Shown here piece after piece: positions 1 through 5,907 of a stretch of 6,675 nucleotides of DNA. This DNA comes from Dehalococcoidia bacterium (GTDB lineage Bacteria > Chloroflexota > Dehalococcoidia > UBA2979), in contig JABIST010000163.1 in the NCBI GenBank assembly GCA_018700215.1, positions 1 to 6,675 on the forward strand. Direction: 5' to 3'. The notes under the pieces were generated by a model. That model searched no databases. It had not been told where the DNA came from and saw only the letters and a program-made list of their open reading frames with translations. The position numbers and the translations under genes are program-made. Position 1 is the first letter of the stretch, and each line of letters begins with the position of its first letter.

Positions 1-1
1 C

Positions 2-202
2 AAAATTCGCTTTCGCAACGTCATCAGTGGCAACAGCCGCATGGAGACCCTCAAAGGTGACGTCAGCTTTCCCGAAATCCTCTTTGAAAAACGCCCCGTG
101 CAATATCTCTACCGCGAGAAAGAGAGCTGTTGCTTCATGGACCTCGAAGACTACAGTCAATTCGAACTGCAGGCCGACACCATCGTCGACGAGCTGGGGC
201 GT
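2..202 (+). other. EF-P-like segment: end of domain I and first half of domain II
   Basis: The segment begins KIRFRNVISG, matching the end of the KOW-like domain I of EF-P (E. coli FARVKLRRLLTG). It continues with RPVQYLYRE and CFMDLEDYSQFEL, matching the domain II (OB) pattern of a Q/TYLY turn, then F-M-x-x-E-T/D-Y/F-x-Q-x-x-L, and ends at DTIVDELGRL. An ordinary EF-P would go on with about 70 more residues: the rest of domain II and all of domain III, which contacts the 30S subunit. None of that is present in any frame here. The modified tip residue of domain I would lie upstream of the window and cannot be checked. Family resemblance was judged from remembered EF-P sequences, not a search. 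By hand count GC is 92/180 (51%) in bases 1-180 and 78/120 (65%) in 181-300. Confidence 0.75.
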
Positions 203-1435
203 CTCTGGGCTGAGCACGATATCGAAGCGCTCACCAGCGACGCCGTAAAGCACCTGACGGCGGGTTCGGCTACCGACTGGGGCATGCCGACGACTGTCCA
301 GTCGCCGGTCACGCCGATTAGTCTCGGCGGCGGTATTCCCGATCCCGACACACTCCCTCGCGCCGAACTGCTCGCTGCCATGGGCCGAGCGCTCGATGTG
401 CCAGACGACAGCCCGCTTCGCTACGGCGGCGGCGTCGGCTACGAGCCACTGCGCCAGGCGCTCGCAGATCGCTACACCCGCGATCGTCACGTCCCGGTGA
501 CGGCCGACCACTTCCTGCTCACCAACGGCAGCGCCGACGCCATTGACCTCGTCTGCGCTGCGTTCCTGTCGCCCGGCGATGTCGTCCTCTCAGAGGCGCC
601 AACCTTCTCCGGCACGCTTCGCACCTTCCGCGGACATCAGGCCGAAGTTCGCTCCGTCGGCATGGACGATGACGGCATGCTGGTTGACGAACTTGAGGCC
701 GCTTTGACGCAGCTTGAGTCCGAGGGGAAGCACGCCAAACTGATCTACACCATCAGCAACTTCCACAACCCGATGGGCACCACCATGTCCCAGGAGCGGC
801 GCGCCGCGCTGCTCAAACTGGCTGCGAAGCACGGCGCGTTCGTCCTCGATGACGACGCCTATGGCGAGTTCTACTACTCGCAAGACCCACCGATGACGCT
901 CTCAGAGATGTCTCGTGGTCACGGCGTGATCACTGTCAGCACCTTCTCCAAGATCATCGCGACTGGCCTCCGTGTTGGCTGGGTCCACGCCGATCCCGAG
1001 ATCATCGAGCGCATCATGCGCATGCGCTTCGACATGGGAAACAGCCCGTTGCTGCACCACATGCTCTGGCAGTTCATGCAGGATGGCCGCCTCGATCAGC
1101 ACCTGGAGCAGATGCGCGCCATCTATTCCGAGAAGCTAGAAACGCTCTCCTCAGCGCTCCACGAGTACTGCGAGCCATATCTGACCTTCCGCAAGCCAGC
1201 CGGTGGCTTCTTCCTCTGGGTCACGCTGCAGAACGGCCTCACCGCCCTGGATGTGCAGCGCGAATCTATCCTCCAGGGCGCCGTCTTCCCCAACGGTCAC
1301 CCCTTCTTCCCGGAGCACCACGATCGCGGCGAACACCTCCGCCTCGCCTTCTCCTGGGTCGCGCTGGGCGACATCGAGGAAGGCGCACGCCGCCTCGCCG
1401 TCGCCTGCGAACGCGTCGCCAACGGCGCTACCTAG
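2..1435 (+). CDS. EF-P-like segment fused in frame to a PLP-dependent aminotransferase (5' partial)
   Basis: The reading frame is open from base 2 to the TAG at 1433-1435 (477 visible residues, counted from the codon at 2); the true start is upstream. Residues 1 to about 65-68 resemble EF-P. The rest is a complete class I/II, fold-type I aminotransferase of the LysN/MocR-domain kind, which transfers amino groups between an amino acid and a 2-oxo acid in the cytoplasm. Visible marks are GGGIPDPDTLP near 110-120, RYGGGVGYEPLR near 140, the HNPMG loop with Asn256, DDDAYGEF with Asp284 (PLP ring nitrogen) and Tyr287, STFSK with Lys317 (Schiff base), and Arg447 in HLRLAF (substrate carboxylate). 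About 410 residues is normal for the enzyme alone. Substrate cannot be read; 2-aminoadipate, aromatic or branched-chain amino acids are all possible. In-frame internal ATGs at 41, 137 and 284 exist, but only 137 has even a weak purine-rich stretch (GAGAAAGAGAG) upstream, so separate translation of the enzyme is possible but unproven. The VOC gene follows 29 bases downstream. Confidence 0.85.
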   Translation, partial: KIRFRNVISGNSRMETLKGDVSFPEILFEKRPVQYLYREKESCCFMDLEDYSQFELQADTIVDELGRLWAEHDIEALTSDAVKHLTAGSATDWGMPTTVQSPVTPISLGGGIPDPDTLPRAELLAAMGRALDVPDDSPLRYGGGVGYEPLRQALADRYTRDRHVPVTADHFLLTNGSADAIDLVCAAFLSPGDVVLSEAPTFSGTLRTFRGHQAEVRSVGMDDDGMLVDELEAALTQLESEGKHAKLIYTISNFHNPMGTTMSQERRAALLKLAAKHGAFVLDDDAYGEFYYSQDPPMTLSEMSRGHGVITVSTFSKIIATGLRVGWVHADPEIIERIMRMRFDMGNSPLLHHMLWQFMQDGRLDQHLEQMRAIYSEKLETLSSALHEYCEPYLTFRKPAGGFFLWVTLQNGLTALDVQRESILQGAVFPNGHPFFPEHHDRGEHLRLAFSWVALGDIEEGARRLAVACERVANGAT

Positions 1436-1448
1436 CCCCCGGGGCTCC

Positions 1449-1453
1449 GAGGA
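1449..1453 (+). promoter_or_regulatory. Ribosome binding site of the VOC gene
   Basis: GAGGA lies 11 bases before the ATG at 1465, in the 29-base gap after the aminotransferase stop. It supports 1465 over the in-frame ATGs at 1495 and 1504. Confidence 0.5.
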
Positions 1454-1464
1454 CACTCGTAACG

Positions 1465-1956
1465 ATGGGTACCAAGAAGCGACCAGACGGCGTCATGCCA
1501 TGGATGCCGGGCTTCCGCTATGGCGCCCTGCTCCCCTCGCTCTCCATCAACCTGATCGTTGCTGACACCGAACGCTCCGCCGCCTTCTACCGCGACGTCT
1601 TTGAGGCCGAGGTCCACTACCAGGACATCGATTTCGCCGCCGTCCGCTTCGGGTCCGCTGAGGTGATGCTCCACGCCGATCACACCCACGACGAACACCC
1701 CTGGCGCGACCAGCTAGCCGCCGGCGCAACTCGCGGTATCGGCGCCCAATTCCGCATGCTTGGCATCGATCCCGACGCCACCGAGGCCCGCGCCCGCCAG
1801 TACGACGCCGAGGTCTCCGTCCCCACCACGAACAAGGGCCACGGCTGGCGCGAAGTGCTCGTCCAGGACCCGGACGGCTACGAATGGGCCGTCGGTATCC
1901 TCATCGAGCCCGCCACCGGCCCGGCTCCCTCGCAACCCGCGCCCCCGGTCTCCTGA
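1465..1956 (+). CDS. VOC-superfamily (glyoxalase/bleomycin-resistance-like) protein
   Basis: This 163-residue protein has one vicinal-oxygen-chelate module. The first beta-alpha unit is SINLIVADTERSAAFYRDVF (residues 27-46), a typical VOC opening, and the closing strand is VLVQDPDGYEWAVGI (131-145). A single module of this size normally dimerises to form its site. Two usual metal-ligand positions are not canonical: Ser27 sits where His/Gln is expected, and Ala142 stands where the closing Glu usually lies. It may therefore bind a ligand without metal or use other residues such as Glu66, His70 or His126. The family includes glyoxalases, extradiol dioxygenases, antibiotic-binding proteins and isomerases, and the substrate cannot be told. 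The ATG at 1465 is chosen because GAGGA (1449-1453) lies 11 bases upstream; the first ~20 residues and the Pro-rich tail (152-163) are probably unstructured. It likely shares a transcript with the aminotransferase upstream and the methyltransferase downstream. Confidence 0.82.
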   Translation: MGTKKRPDGVMPWMPGFRYGALLPSLSINLIVADTERSAAFYRDVFEAEVHYQDIDFAAVRFGSAEVMLHADHTHDEHPWRDQLAAGATRGIGAQFRMLGIDPDATEARARQYDAEVSVPTTNKGHGWREVLVQDPDGYEWAVGILIEPATGPAPSQPAPPVS

Positions 1957-1958
1957 CC

Positions 1959-2573
1959 GTGCCCCCCACCCCTGATCAGACCCAGAATCTCGACCAGATC
2001 CGCGAGGACATCGAGTTCGAGGCCACGCTCCGTGATCGTCCATTCCGTTTCCACTCCACCTGGGGCCTCTTCTCCCCCCGTGAGATCGATGTCGGCACAC
2101 ACCTCCTGCTCGACCGTATCGAGGTCAACTCCGCCGACGACTGCCTCGACATCGGCTGCGGCTACGGCCCGATCGGCCTCACCCTCGCCCGCCTCGCCCC
2201 CGAGGGCCGCACGCTCCTCGTCGATAAAGACTTCGTCGCCGTCGAGTACGCCGAGAAGAACGCCCGCGCCAACGCCATCGACAACGCGGACGTGCTGCTC
2301 TCCAACGGCCTCGCCCAGATCCCCACCGACCGCGAGTTCGACCTGATCGCGACGAACCTCCCCGCCAAGATCGGCAACGAACTCACGACTCTGATCGTTG
2401 CCGATGCATGGGCACGGCTCCGGCCCGGTGGCCGCCTCTACCTCGTCACCCTCAGCGGCATGCGTAAGTTCATCCAGCGCGTGATTCAGCAGCAGTGCGG
2501 CACCTACGAGAAGGTGAAGCAAGGTGGCATCTACACCCTCCACCGCGCCGTGAAGCCTCCCACCAAGGGCTAG
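1959..2573 (+). CDS. Class I SAM-dependent methyltransferase, RsmC/RlmG-like small domain
   Basis: This 204-residue protein has a Rossmann-type methyltransferase fold. Motif I is CLDIGCGYGPIG (residues 62-73), which binds S-adenosylmethionine. An acidic residue ends strand 2 in LLVDKD (Asp89 or Asp91). Motif IV is ATNLPAKIGN (131-140), where RsmC-type rRNA guanine-N2 methyltransferases have NPPF or NPPI. LRPGGRLYLVT (154-164) is the usual strand 5 hairpin. The upstream FHSTWGLFSPREIDVGTHLLL (31-51) matches the F-S-x-x-x-x-D-x-G-T substrate-side element of the MTS family (PF05175). The methylated substrate, rRNA or a small molecule, is not certain. The GTG at 1959 is preferred over the in-frame ATG at 1884 because the longer form would overlap the VOC gene by 73 bases with a low-complexity Arg/Pro-rich extension. 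GTG follows the VOC TGA by two bases and no Shine-Dalgarno is visible, so translation is probably coupled by re-initiation. Confidence 0.85.
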   Translation: MPPTPDQTQNLDQIREDIEFEATLRDRPFRFHSTWGLFSPREIDVGTHLLLDRIEVNSADDCLDIGCGYGPIGLTLARLAPEGRTLLVDKDFVAVEYAEKNARANAIDNADVLLSNGLAQIPTDREFDLIATNLPAKIGNELTTLIVADAWARLRPGGRLYLVTLSGMRKFIQRVIQQQCGTYEKVKQGGIYTLHRAVKPPTKG

Positions 2574-2601
2574 CGCCGCACCCCCTTGCGCCTCCCCTTG
2601 C

Positions 2602-2607
2602 TACGCT
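2602..2607 (+). promoter_or_regulatory. Probable extended -10 promoter, leaderless start of the SDR gene
   Basis: TTGCTACGCT (2598-2607) contains an extended -10 of the form TGnTAnnnT with hexamer TACGCT. The hexamer ends seven bases before the ATG at 2615, so a transcript would begin at or next to the start codon. The 41-base gap has no Shine-Dalgarno sequence, which fits a leaderless mRNA. Nearly the same ten bases precede ilvD. Confidence 0.45.
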
Positions 2608-2614
2608 GCTTCCG

Positions 2615-3454
2615 ATGACTGACCAGCCTTCAACCGGCCCTGTCTACGCCTCACTGAAGGGCCAGCGTGCCCTCGTGATCGGCGGATCGCGGGGCATCGG
2701 CCGCGCCATCTCACTCCGCCTCGCGCAAGAGGGCGTCCACGTCATCGCCACCTACGTTCGCGCCGAAGAGCCCGCGCTCGCTACCGTCGCCGACTGTCAG
2801 GCGCTCGGCGTCGACGCACGCGCGATCAAAGCCGATGTCGGCGACCCCGGCGCGATCCGCGACCTCTTCGCCCAGCTCCAGGACTGGACCCCCGGCGGCG
2901 GAACTCCCGGCCTCGACATCCTGATCAACAACGCCGCGCGCGGCCTCGAACGTCCGAGGCCCGCGATCGAGCAACGCCACGGCCACCTGCACCGCACCAT
3001 GGACGTGAATCTCTTCGGCCCCTGGGGCGCCATCCAGGCCGCCGCGCCGCTGATGGATGCCCGCGGTGGTGGCGCCATCGTCAATCTGCTCTCGCCCGGT
3101 GCCGATCACTACATGCCGGACTACGCCGCCGTCGGCGTCAGCAAGGCCGCGCTCACCTCGCTCACCATGTACCTCGCCACCGAACTCGCCCCGCGCAACA
3201 TCCGCGTCAACGCGGTCAGCGCCGGCTGGGTCGAAGGTTCCGAGGGTGACCGCACCTACCAGGCGGACGTCGCCAACGCCGTCCGCCCCAACGTCCCCGC
3301 TGGCCGCAACGTCGCGCCCGAAGACCTCGCCGCCGCCGTCGCCTGGCTCTGCTCGGATCAGGCGCCGATGCTGATCGGCCAGACCCTCTTCCTCGATGGC
3401 GGCTTCGCCGCCGCCGCCTGGGGCCCGTTGTTGCAGAGCAACGACGACAGCTAG
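2615..3454 (+). CDS. SDR-family oxidoreductase, FabL-like enoyl-ACP reductase
   Basis: This 279-residue protein is a short-chain dehydrogenase/reductase with a Rossmann nucleotide-binding start, GGSRGIGRA (residues 23-31), an adenine-pocket Asp (ADVG, 73-76) and LINNAARG (103-110). The active site reads Tyr170-x6-Lys177 (YAAVGVSK); Val173 occupies the place of the usual Tyr-x3-Lys tyrosine. Y-x6-K is the signature of enoyl-ACP reductases, and the stretch YMPDYAAVGVSKAAL closely resembles YLENYTTVGVSKAAL of Bacillus subtilis FabL. RP near 113-116, TMDVN near 128-132, RVNAVSAGWV and IGQTLFLDGG also match. If true, it reduces trans-2-enoyl-ACP with NAD(P)H in the last step of fatty-acid elongation. 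Other SDRs of the same subgroup act on different enoyl or ketone substrates, so the exact reaction is inferred. Start 2615 is chosen because the upstream in-frame extension from 2495 overlaps the methyltransferase and encodes a His/Pro/Arg-rich tail. The gene converges on ilvD. Confidence 0.85.
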   Translation: MTDQPSTGPVYASLKGQRALVIGGSRGIGRAISLRLAQEGVHVIATYVRAEEPALATVADCQALGVDARAIKADVGDPGAIRDLFAQLQDWTPGGGTPGLDILINNAARGLERPRPAIEQRHGHLHRTMDVNLFGPWGAIQAAAPLMDARGGGAIVNLLSPGADHYMPDYAAVGVSKAALTSLTMYLATELAPRNIRVNAVSAGWVEGSEGDRTYQADVANAVRPNVPAGRNVAPEDLAAAVAWLCSDQAPMLIGQTLFLDGGFAAAAWGPLLQSNDDS

Positions 3455-3474
3455 CTCCCGACCACCTGCTCGAA

Positions 3475-3489
3475 GCCGGCGGCGCCGGC
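3475..3489. terminator. GC-rich hairpin between convergent SDR and ilvD genes
   Basis: GCCGGC (3475-3480), a three-base GGC loop and GCCGGC (3484-3489) form a perfect 6-bp stem, all G/C, within the 44 bases between the two stop codons. It reads the same on both strands, so it could serve both transcripts. No run of T follows on either strand, so it is not a textbook intrinsic terminator; it may act as a 3' end stabiliser or pause site. Confidence 0.4.
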
Positions 3490-3498
3490 CTACCCGGG

Positions 3499-5184
3499 CT
3501 ACCGAGTAACGGCGCCCGTCTCCGCGCCCGAGACCAGCCGCGCGTACTTCGCGAACACCCCGTGCTCGTAGTTCGGTGCCTGTGGCGTCCACTCCGCCCG
3601 ACGCTTCGCCAGCTCCTCCTCGGACACCTCAAGGTCCAGCCGCCGGTTCTCGATGTCGAACGAGATCATGTCGCCCTCACGCGCCAGCGCGATCGGACCG
3701 CCGTCCATCGCCTCCGGCGCCACGTGACCGGCCATCAGCCCGCGTGTCGCTCCAGAGAATCGACCGTCTGTCAGCAGCGCCACCGAGTCGCCCAGCCCCG
3801 CGCCCACCAGCGCCGCCGTCACGCCCAGCATCTCGCGCATGCCCGGGCCGCCCTTCGGCCCCTCGTTGCGGATCACCACCACGTCGTCGGCGTTGATCTG
3901 GCCCGCCAGCACCGCATCCATCGAGTCCTCTTCACGCTCGAAGATCCGTGCCGGTCCGCGATGCTGCATCCGCTCGTGTCCGGCCACCTTGATCACGCAG
4001 CCTTCGGGCGCCAGCGAGCCCTTCAGGATCACCAGACCGCCAGTCTCCTTCAGCGGCTCGCTCAGCGGCAGAATCACCCGCTGGCCGGGCGTCTCCACCG
4101 CCTGCTCGGCCTCCTCGGCGATCGTCTTCCCGGTCACCGTCTCCACGTCGCCGTGCAGCAGGCCAGCCTCCAGCAGCCGTTCCGCCAGGAGCGGTGTGCC
4201 GCCGGCCGCGTCCCAGTCCAGCGCCACGTACTGACCACCCGGGCGCAGGTCGCCAATCAGCGGCGTCTGCTCGCTGATCGTGTCGAAGTCGTCGATGTTC
4301 AGATCAACGCCCGCCTCGGCGGCAATCGCCATCAGATGCAGCACCACGTTCGTCGAACCACCAGTCGCGGCGGCGCACATGATCCCGTTCTCCAGCGCCT
4401 GCCGCGTCAGGATGTCGCGCGGCAACTGTCCGCGCTCCAACACTTCCATCACCAGTCGCCCGGCTGCCACTCCAATGTCCTCTTTCCGGGGATCGGTCGC
4501 GCCACTCGTCGCGCTGCCCATCGGTGACAGGCCAATGAACTCCATCACTGTCGCCATCGTGTTCGCTGTGTACTGCGCGCCACAGGCACCCGCACCCGGG
4601 CACGCCACGTTCTCCAGCAGCTCCAGCTCCTCGTCGCTCATGTTCCCCGCCGCGTGCTGGCCCACACCCTCGAACACGTCCTGGATCGTCACGTCGTCGC
4701 CGTGGAACTGCCCCGGTGCAATCGAACCGGAGTACAGCACCAGCCCCGGGATGTTCAGTCGCGCCAACCCCATCGCACCGGCTGGGATCGTCTTGTCGCA
4801 GCCAACGATCACCACGGCCGCGTCGAACGAGTAACCCACGCCGCACAACTCGATCGAGTCCGTGATCAACTCGCGACTGATCAGGGATGCTTTCATCCCC
4901 TCGGTCCCCATCGTGATGCCGTCGCTGATCGAGACCGTGTTCACCTCCATCGGCGTCCCACCGGCCTCACGAATCCCGGCCATCACCCGCTGCGCCAGCG
5001 CCCGCTGGCTGTAGTTGCACGGCATCGTGCCAATCCACTCGTGAGCCACCATCACCAGCGGCTTCCGCAGGTCGTCGCTCGAATAGCCCACGGAGTGCAA
5101 CATCGAGCGCGCCGCCGCGCGGTCTGGCCCATCGACTAACGTGCTGCTTCGGTGTCGGGGATCGAACGCCATCGGGATACTCAT
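3499..5184 (-). CDS. ilvD: Dihydroxy-acid dehydratase
   Basis: This 561-residue protein is IlvD, which dehydrates 2,3-dihydroxy-isovalerate and 2,3-dihydroxy-3-methylvalerate to the 2-oxo acids that precede valine, leucine and isoleucine. Three cysteines are placed as in the [2Fe-2S] class known from Mycobacterium and cyanobacteria: Cys56 (MPCN), Cys129 (GCDK) and Cys201 (CPGAGACG). Lys131 next to Cys129 is the usual carbamylated Mg ligand, and Asp88 (SDGI) is another likely ligand. GGSTNVVLHL (275-284), GPKGGPGMREML (442-453) and the C-terminal TDGRFSG with catalytic Ser477 are all intact, and the length is normal. The enzyme is cytoplasmic and its cluster is expected to be more oxygen-tolerant than the [4Fe-4S] type. 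The ATG at 5184 is preferred. A TTG at 5226 extends the frame by 14 residues but lies inside the likely -10 box. A further ATG at 5172 is also possible. No Shine-Dalgarno is visible. No other ilv/leu gene lies in the window. Confidence 0.96.
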   Translation of the reverse strand: MSIPMAFDPRHRSSTLVDGPDRAAARSMLHSVGYSSDDLRKPLVMVAHEWIGTMPCNYSQRALAQRVMAGIREAGGTPMEVNTVSISDGITMGTEGMKASLISRELITDSIELCGVGYSFDAAVVIVGCDKTIPAGAMGLARLNIPGLVLYSGSIAPGQFHGDDVTIQDVFEGVGQHAAGNMSDEELELLENVACPGAGACGAQYTANTMATVMEFIGLSPMGSATSGATDPRKEDIGVAAGRLVMEVLERGQLPRDILTRQALENGIMCAAATGGSTNVVLHLMAIAAEAGVDLNIDDFDTISEQTPLIGDLRPGGQYVALDWDAAGGTPLLAERLLEAGLLHGDVETVTGKTIAEEAEQAVETPGQRVILPLSEPLKETGGLVILKGSLAPEGCVIKVAGHERMQHRGPARIFEREEDSMDAVLAGQINADDVVVIRNEGPKGGPGMREMLGVTAALVGAGLGDSVALLTDGRFSGATRGLMAGHVAPEAMDGGPIALAREGDMISFDIENRRLDLEVSEEELAKRRAEWTPQAPNYEHGVFAKYARLVSGAETGAVTR

Positions 5185-5216
5185 TTCGGTGCGCAGTGCT
5201 GGGATTTCCGGGCCGC

Positions 5217-5226
5217 ATCGTAGCAA
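5217..5226 (-). promoter_or_regulatory. Extended -10 promoter of ilvD
   Basis: On the minus strand TTGCTACGAT occupies 5226-5217, giving TG-n-TACGAT, a good extended -10. The best -35 position at 17-base spacing (CTGTTC, 5245-5240) is poor, as is common with extended -10 promoters. Transcription would start near 5210, leaving about 25 untranslated bases before the ATG at 5184 and excluding the TTG at 5226 as the start. Confidence 0.45.
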
Positions 5227-5303
5227 TCATCAGCCGCTCGAACAGGTACCCTGACGTTGGTTCGCGCGTGCACGCGCTCATGGCGCTTCACTACGGACGG
5301 CCC

Positions 5304-5309
5304 TATCAT
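5304..5309 (+). promoter_or_regulatory. Possible -10 box of the universal stress protein gene
   Basis: TATCAT matches five of six bases of the TATAAT consensus and would give a 5' leader of about 50 bases before the ATG at 5367. There is no TG extension and no convincing -35. It sits in the divergent region between ilvD and the stress gene. Confidence 0.35.
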
Positions 5310-5366
5310 TTGTCCCGTCGAAGCAGACCCAATCGACGACGACTTCGCGAGAGGCGAGACCAAAAT

Positions 5367-5852
5367 ATGTACCAGAAGATCCTGCTGCCGCTTGACGGCT
5401 CTGACCTCTCGCACCAGGCGATCCCACATGCCATCGCCGTCGCCACCGGCATCGACTCTGAAGTCACCCTGCTCCAGGTGATCGACTCCGTCGCTCACAT
5501 CATCAGCGAGACCACACCCGCCACCATCGAACCCGTCCCGAGCGGTGAACTCACCGTCGAAATCGCCGAGAGCGCCGTCCAGGCCCAGCGCGAGGCCGCC
5601 GAGGTGAACCTCGCAACCGCCACCGCGCAGATCGTCGCCGGCGGCATCGATGCCGCCCGCATCAGCACCGAGGTGGTCGAGGGCAACGCGTCCCAGGCGA
5701 TCGAGGGAGCCGTGGAACGCCTCGGCTGCGATCTCGTGATCATCGCCACCCACGGTCGCTCTGGCATCAAGCGCGTACTGCTGGGTTCCGTTGCGGACCA
5801 CGTCGCCCGCAACACTCCCGGAGCAGCGGTGCTGCTGATCCGCCCTCAGTAA
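5367..5852 (+). CDS. Universal stress protein (UspA family)
   Basis: This 161-residue single Usp domain is of normal size. It begins MYQKILLPLDGSDLSHQA with Asp10 in the strand-1 nucleotide contact, and ends IIATHGRSGIKRVLLGSVAD (residues 125-144) followed by AAVLLIRP. The HG-x9-GS pattern (Gly130, Gly140, Ser141) matches the ATP-binding loop of the MJ0577 type; the first glycine of the full G-x2-G-x9-G-S motif is Ala127, a frequent variant, so ATP binding is likely but not certain. These cytoplasmic proteins form dimers and help cells survive stress or growth arrest; the specific role is unknown. The ATG at 5367 is chosen because the family starts exactly there; the upstream in-frame extension from 5196 overlaps the ilvD 5' end and is Arg-rich. 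A weak GAGGCGAG stretch (5351-5358) may be the ribosome site. The gene appears monocistronic and converges on the DUF3090 gene. Confidence 0.93.
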   Translation: MYQKILLPLDGSDLSHQAIPHAIAVATGIDSEVTLLQVIDSVAHIISETTPATIEPVPSGELTVEIAESAVQAQREAAEVNLATATAQIVAGGIDAARISTEVVEGNASQAIEGAVERLGCDLVIIATHGRSGIKRVLLGSVADHVARNTPGAAVLLIRPQ

Positions 5853-5870
5853 CTCACGCTACCGAAGAGC

Positions 5871-5907
5871 CTCCGCATTCTCGGAGTCTGAACGTCCGAG
5901 GTCCGAG
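5871..5907. terminator. Overlapping hairpins and tandem heptamer between convergent genes
   Basis: The 55 bases between the two stop codons contain CTCCG (5871-5875) pairing with CGGAG (5882-5886), and CTCGGA (5880-5885) pairing with TCCGAG at 5895-5900 or 5902-5907. The last two arms belong to a perfect tandem repeat GTCCGAG at 5894-5900 and 5901-5907. These structures exclude one another. No T-run follows, so terminator function for either transcript is only suggested by position. Confidence 0.3.

Noticed and set aside
2..248. Frameshift explanation: EF-P continuing in another frame after base 190
   Set aside because: The other plus frames in this region show no domain II or III sequence of EF-P, and one ends at a stop near 246. 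The aminotransferase begins in the same frame without a break.
1434..1446. Inverted repeat AGCCCC-C-GGGGCT at the aminotransferase stop as a terminator
   Set aside because: The centre leaves too few bases for a loop unless the stem shrinks to four pairs, no T-run follows, and the next gene is 29 bases away on the same strand.
1878..2543. Minus-strand open frame of 221 codons across the methyltransferase gene
   Set aside because: It is antisense to an obvious methyltransferase and shows no domain; it is acidic and Val/Gly/Glu-rich as is usual for such shadows.
2711..3592. Minus-strand open frame of 293 codons across the SDR gene
   Set aside because: It is the shadow of the SDR coding frame, Gly/Arg/Val-rich, without motifs, and it overlaps the ilvD 3' end.
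3562..4527. Long plus-strand open frame of 321 codons opposite ilvD
   Set aside because: It lies fully antisense to a clear ilvD gene. The protein is rich in His, Arg, Gln and Leu with no recognisable family, as expected from a GC-rich gene read backwards.
5185..5226. TTG start of ilvD, 14 residues longer
   Set aside because: The TTG overlaps the extended -10 box TTGCTACGAT, and the added residues have no family counterpart.
5196..5366. Long N-terminal extension of the universal stress protein
   Set aside because: The extra 57 residues are Arg-rich and unrelated to the family. They overlap the ilvD start region, while the Usp domain begins exactly at the ATG at 5367.
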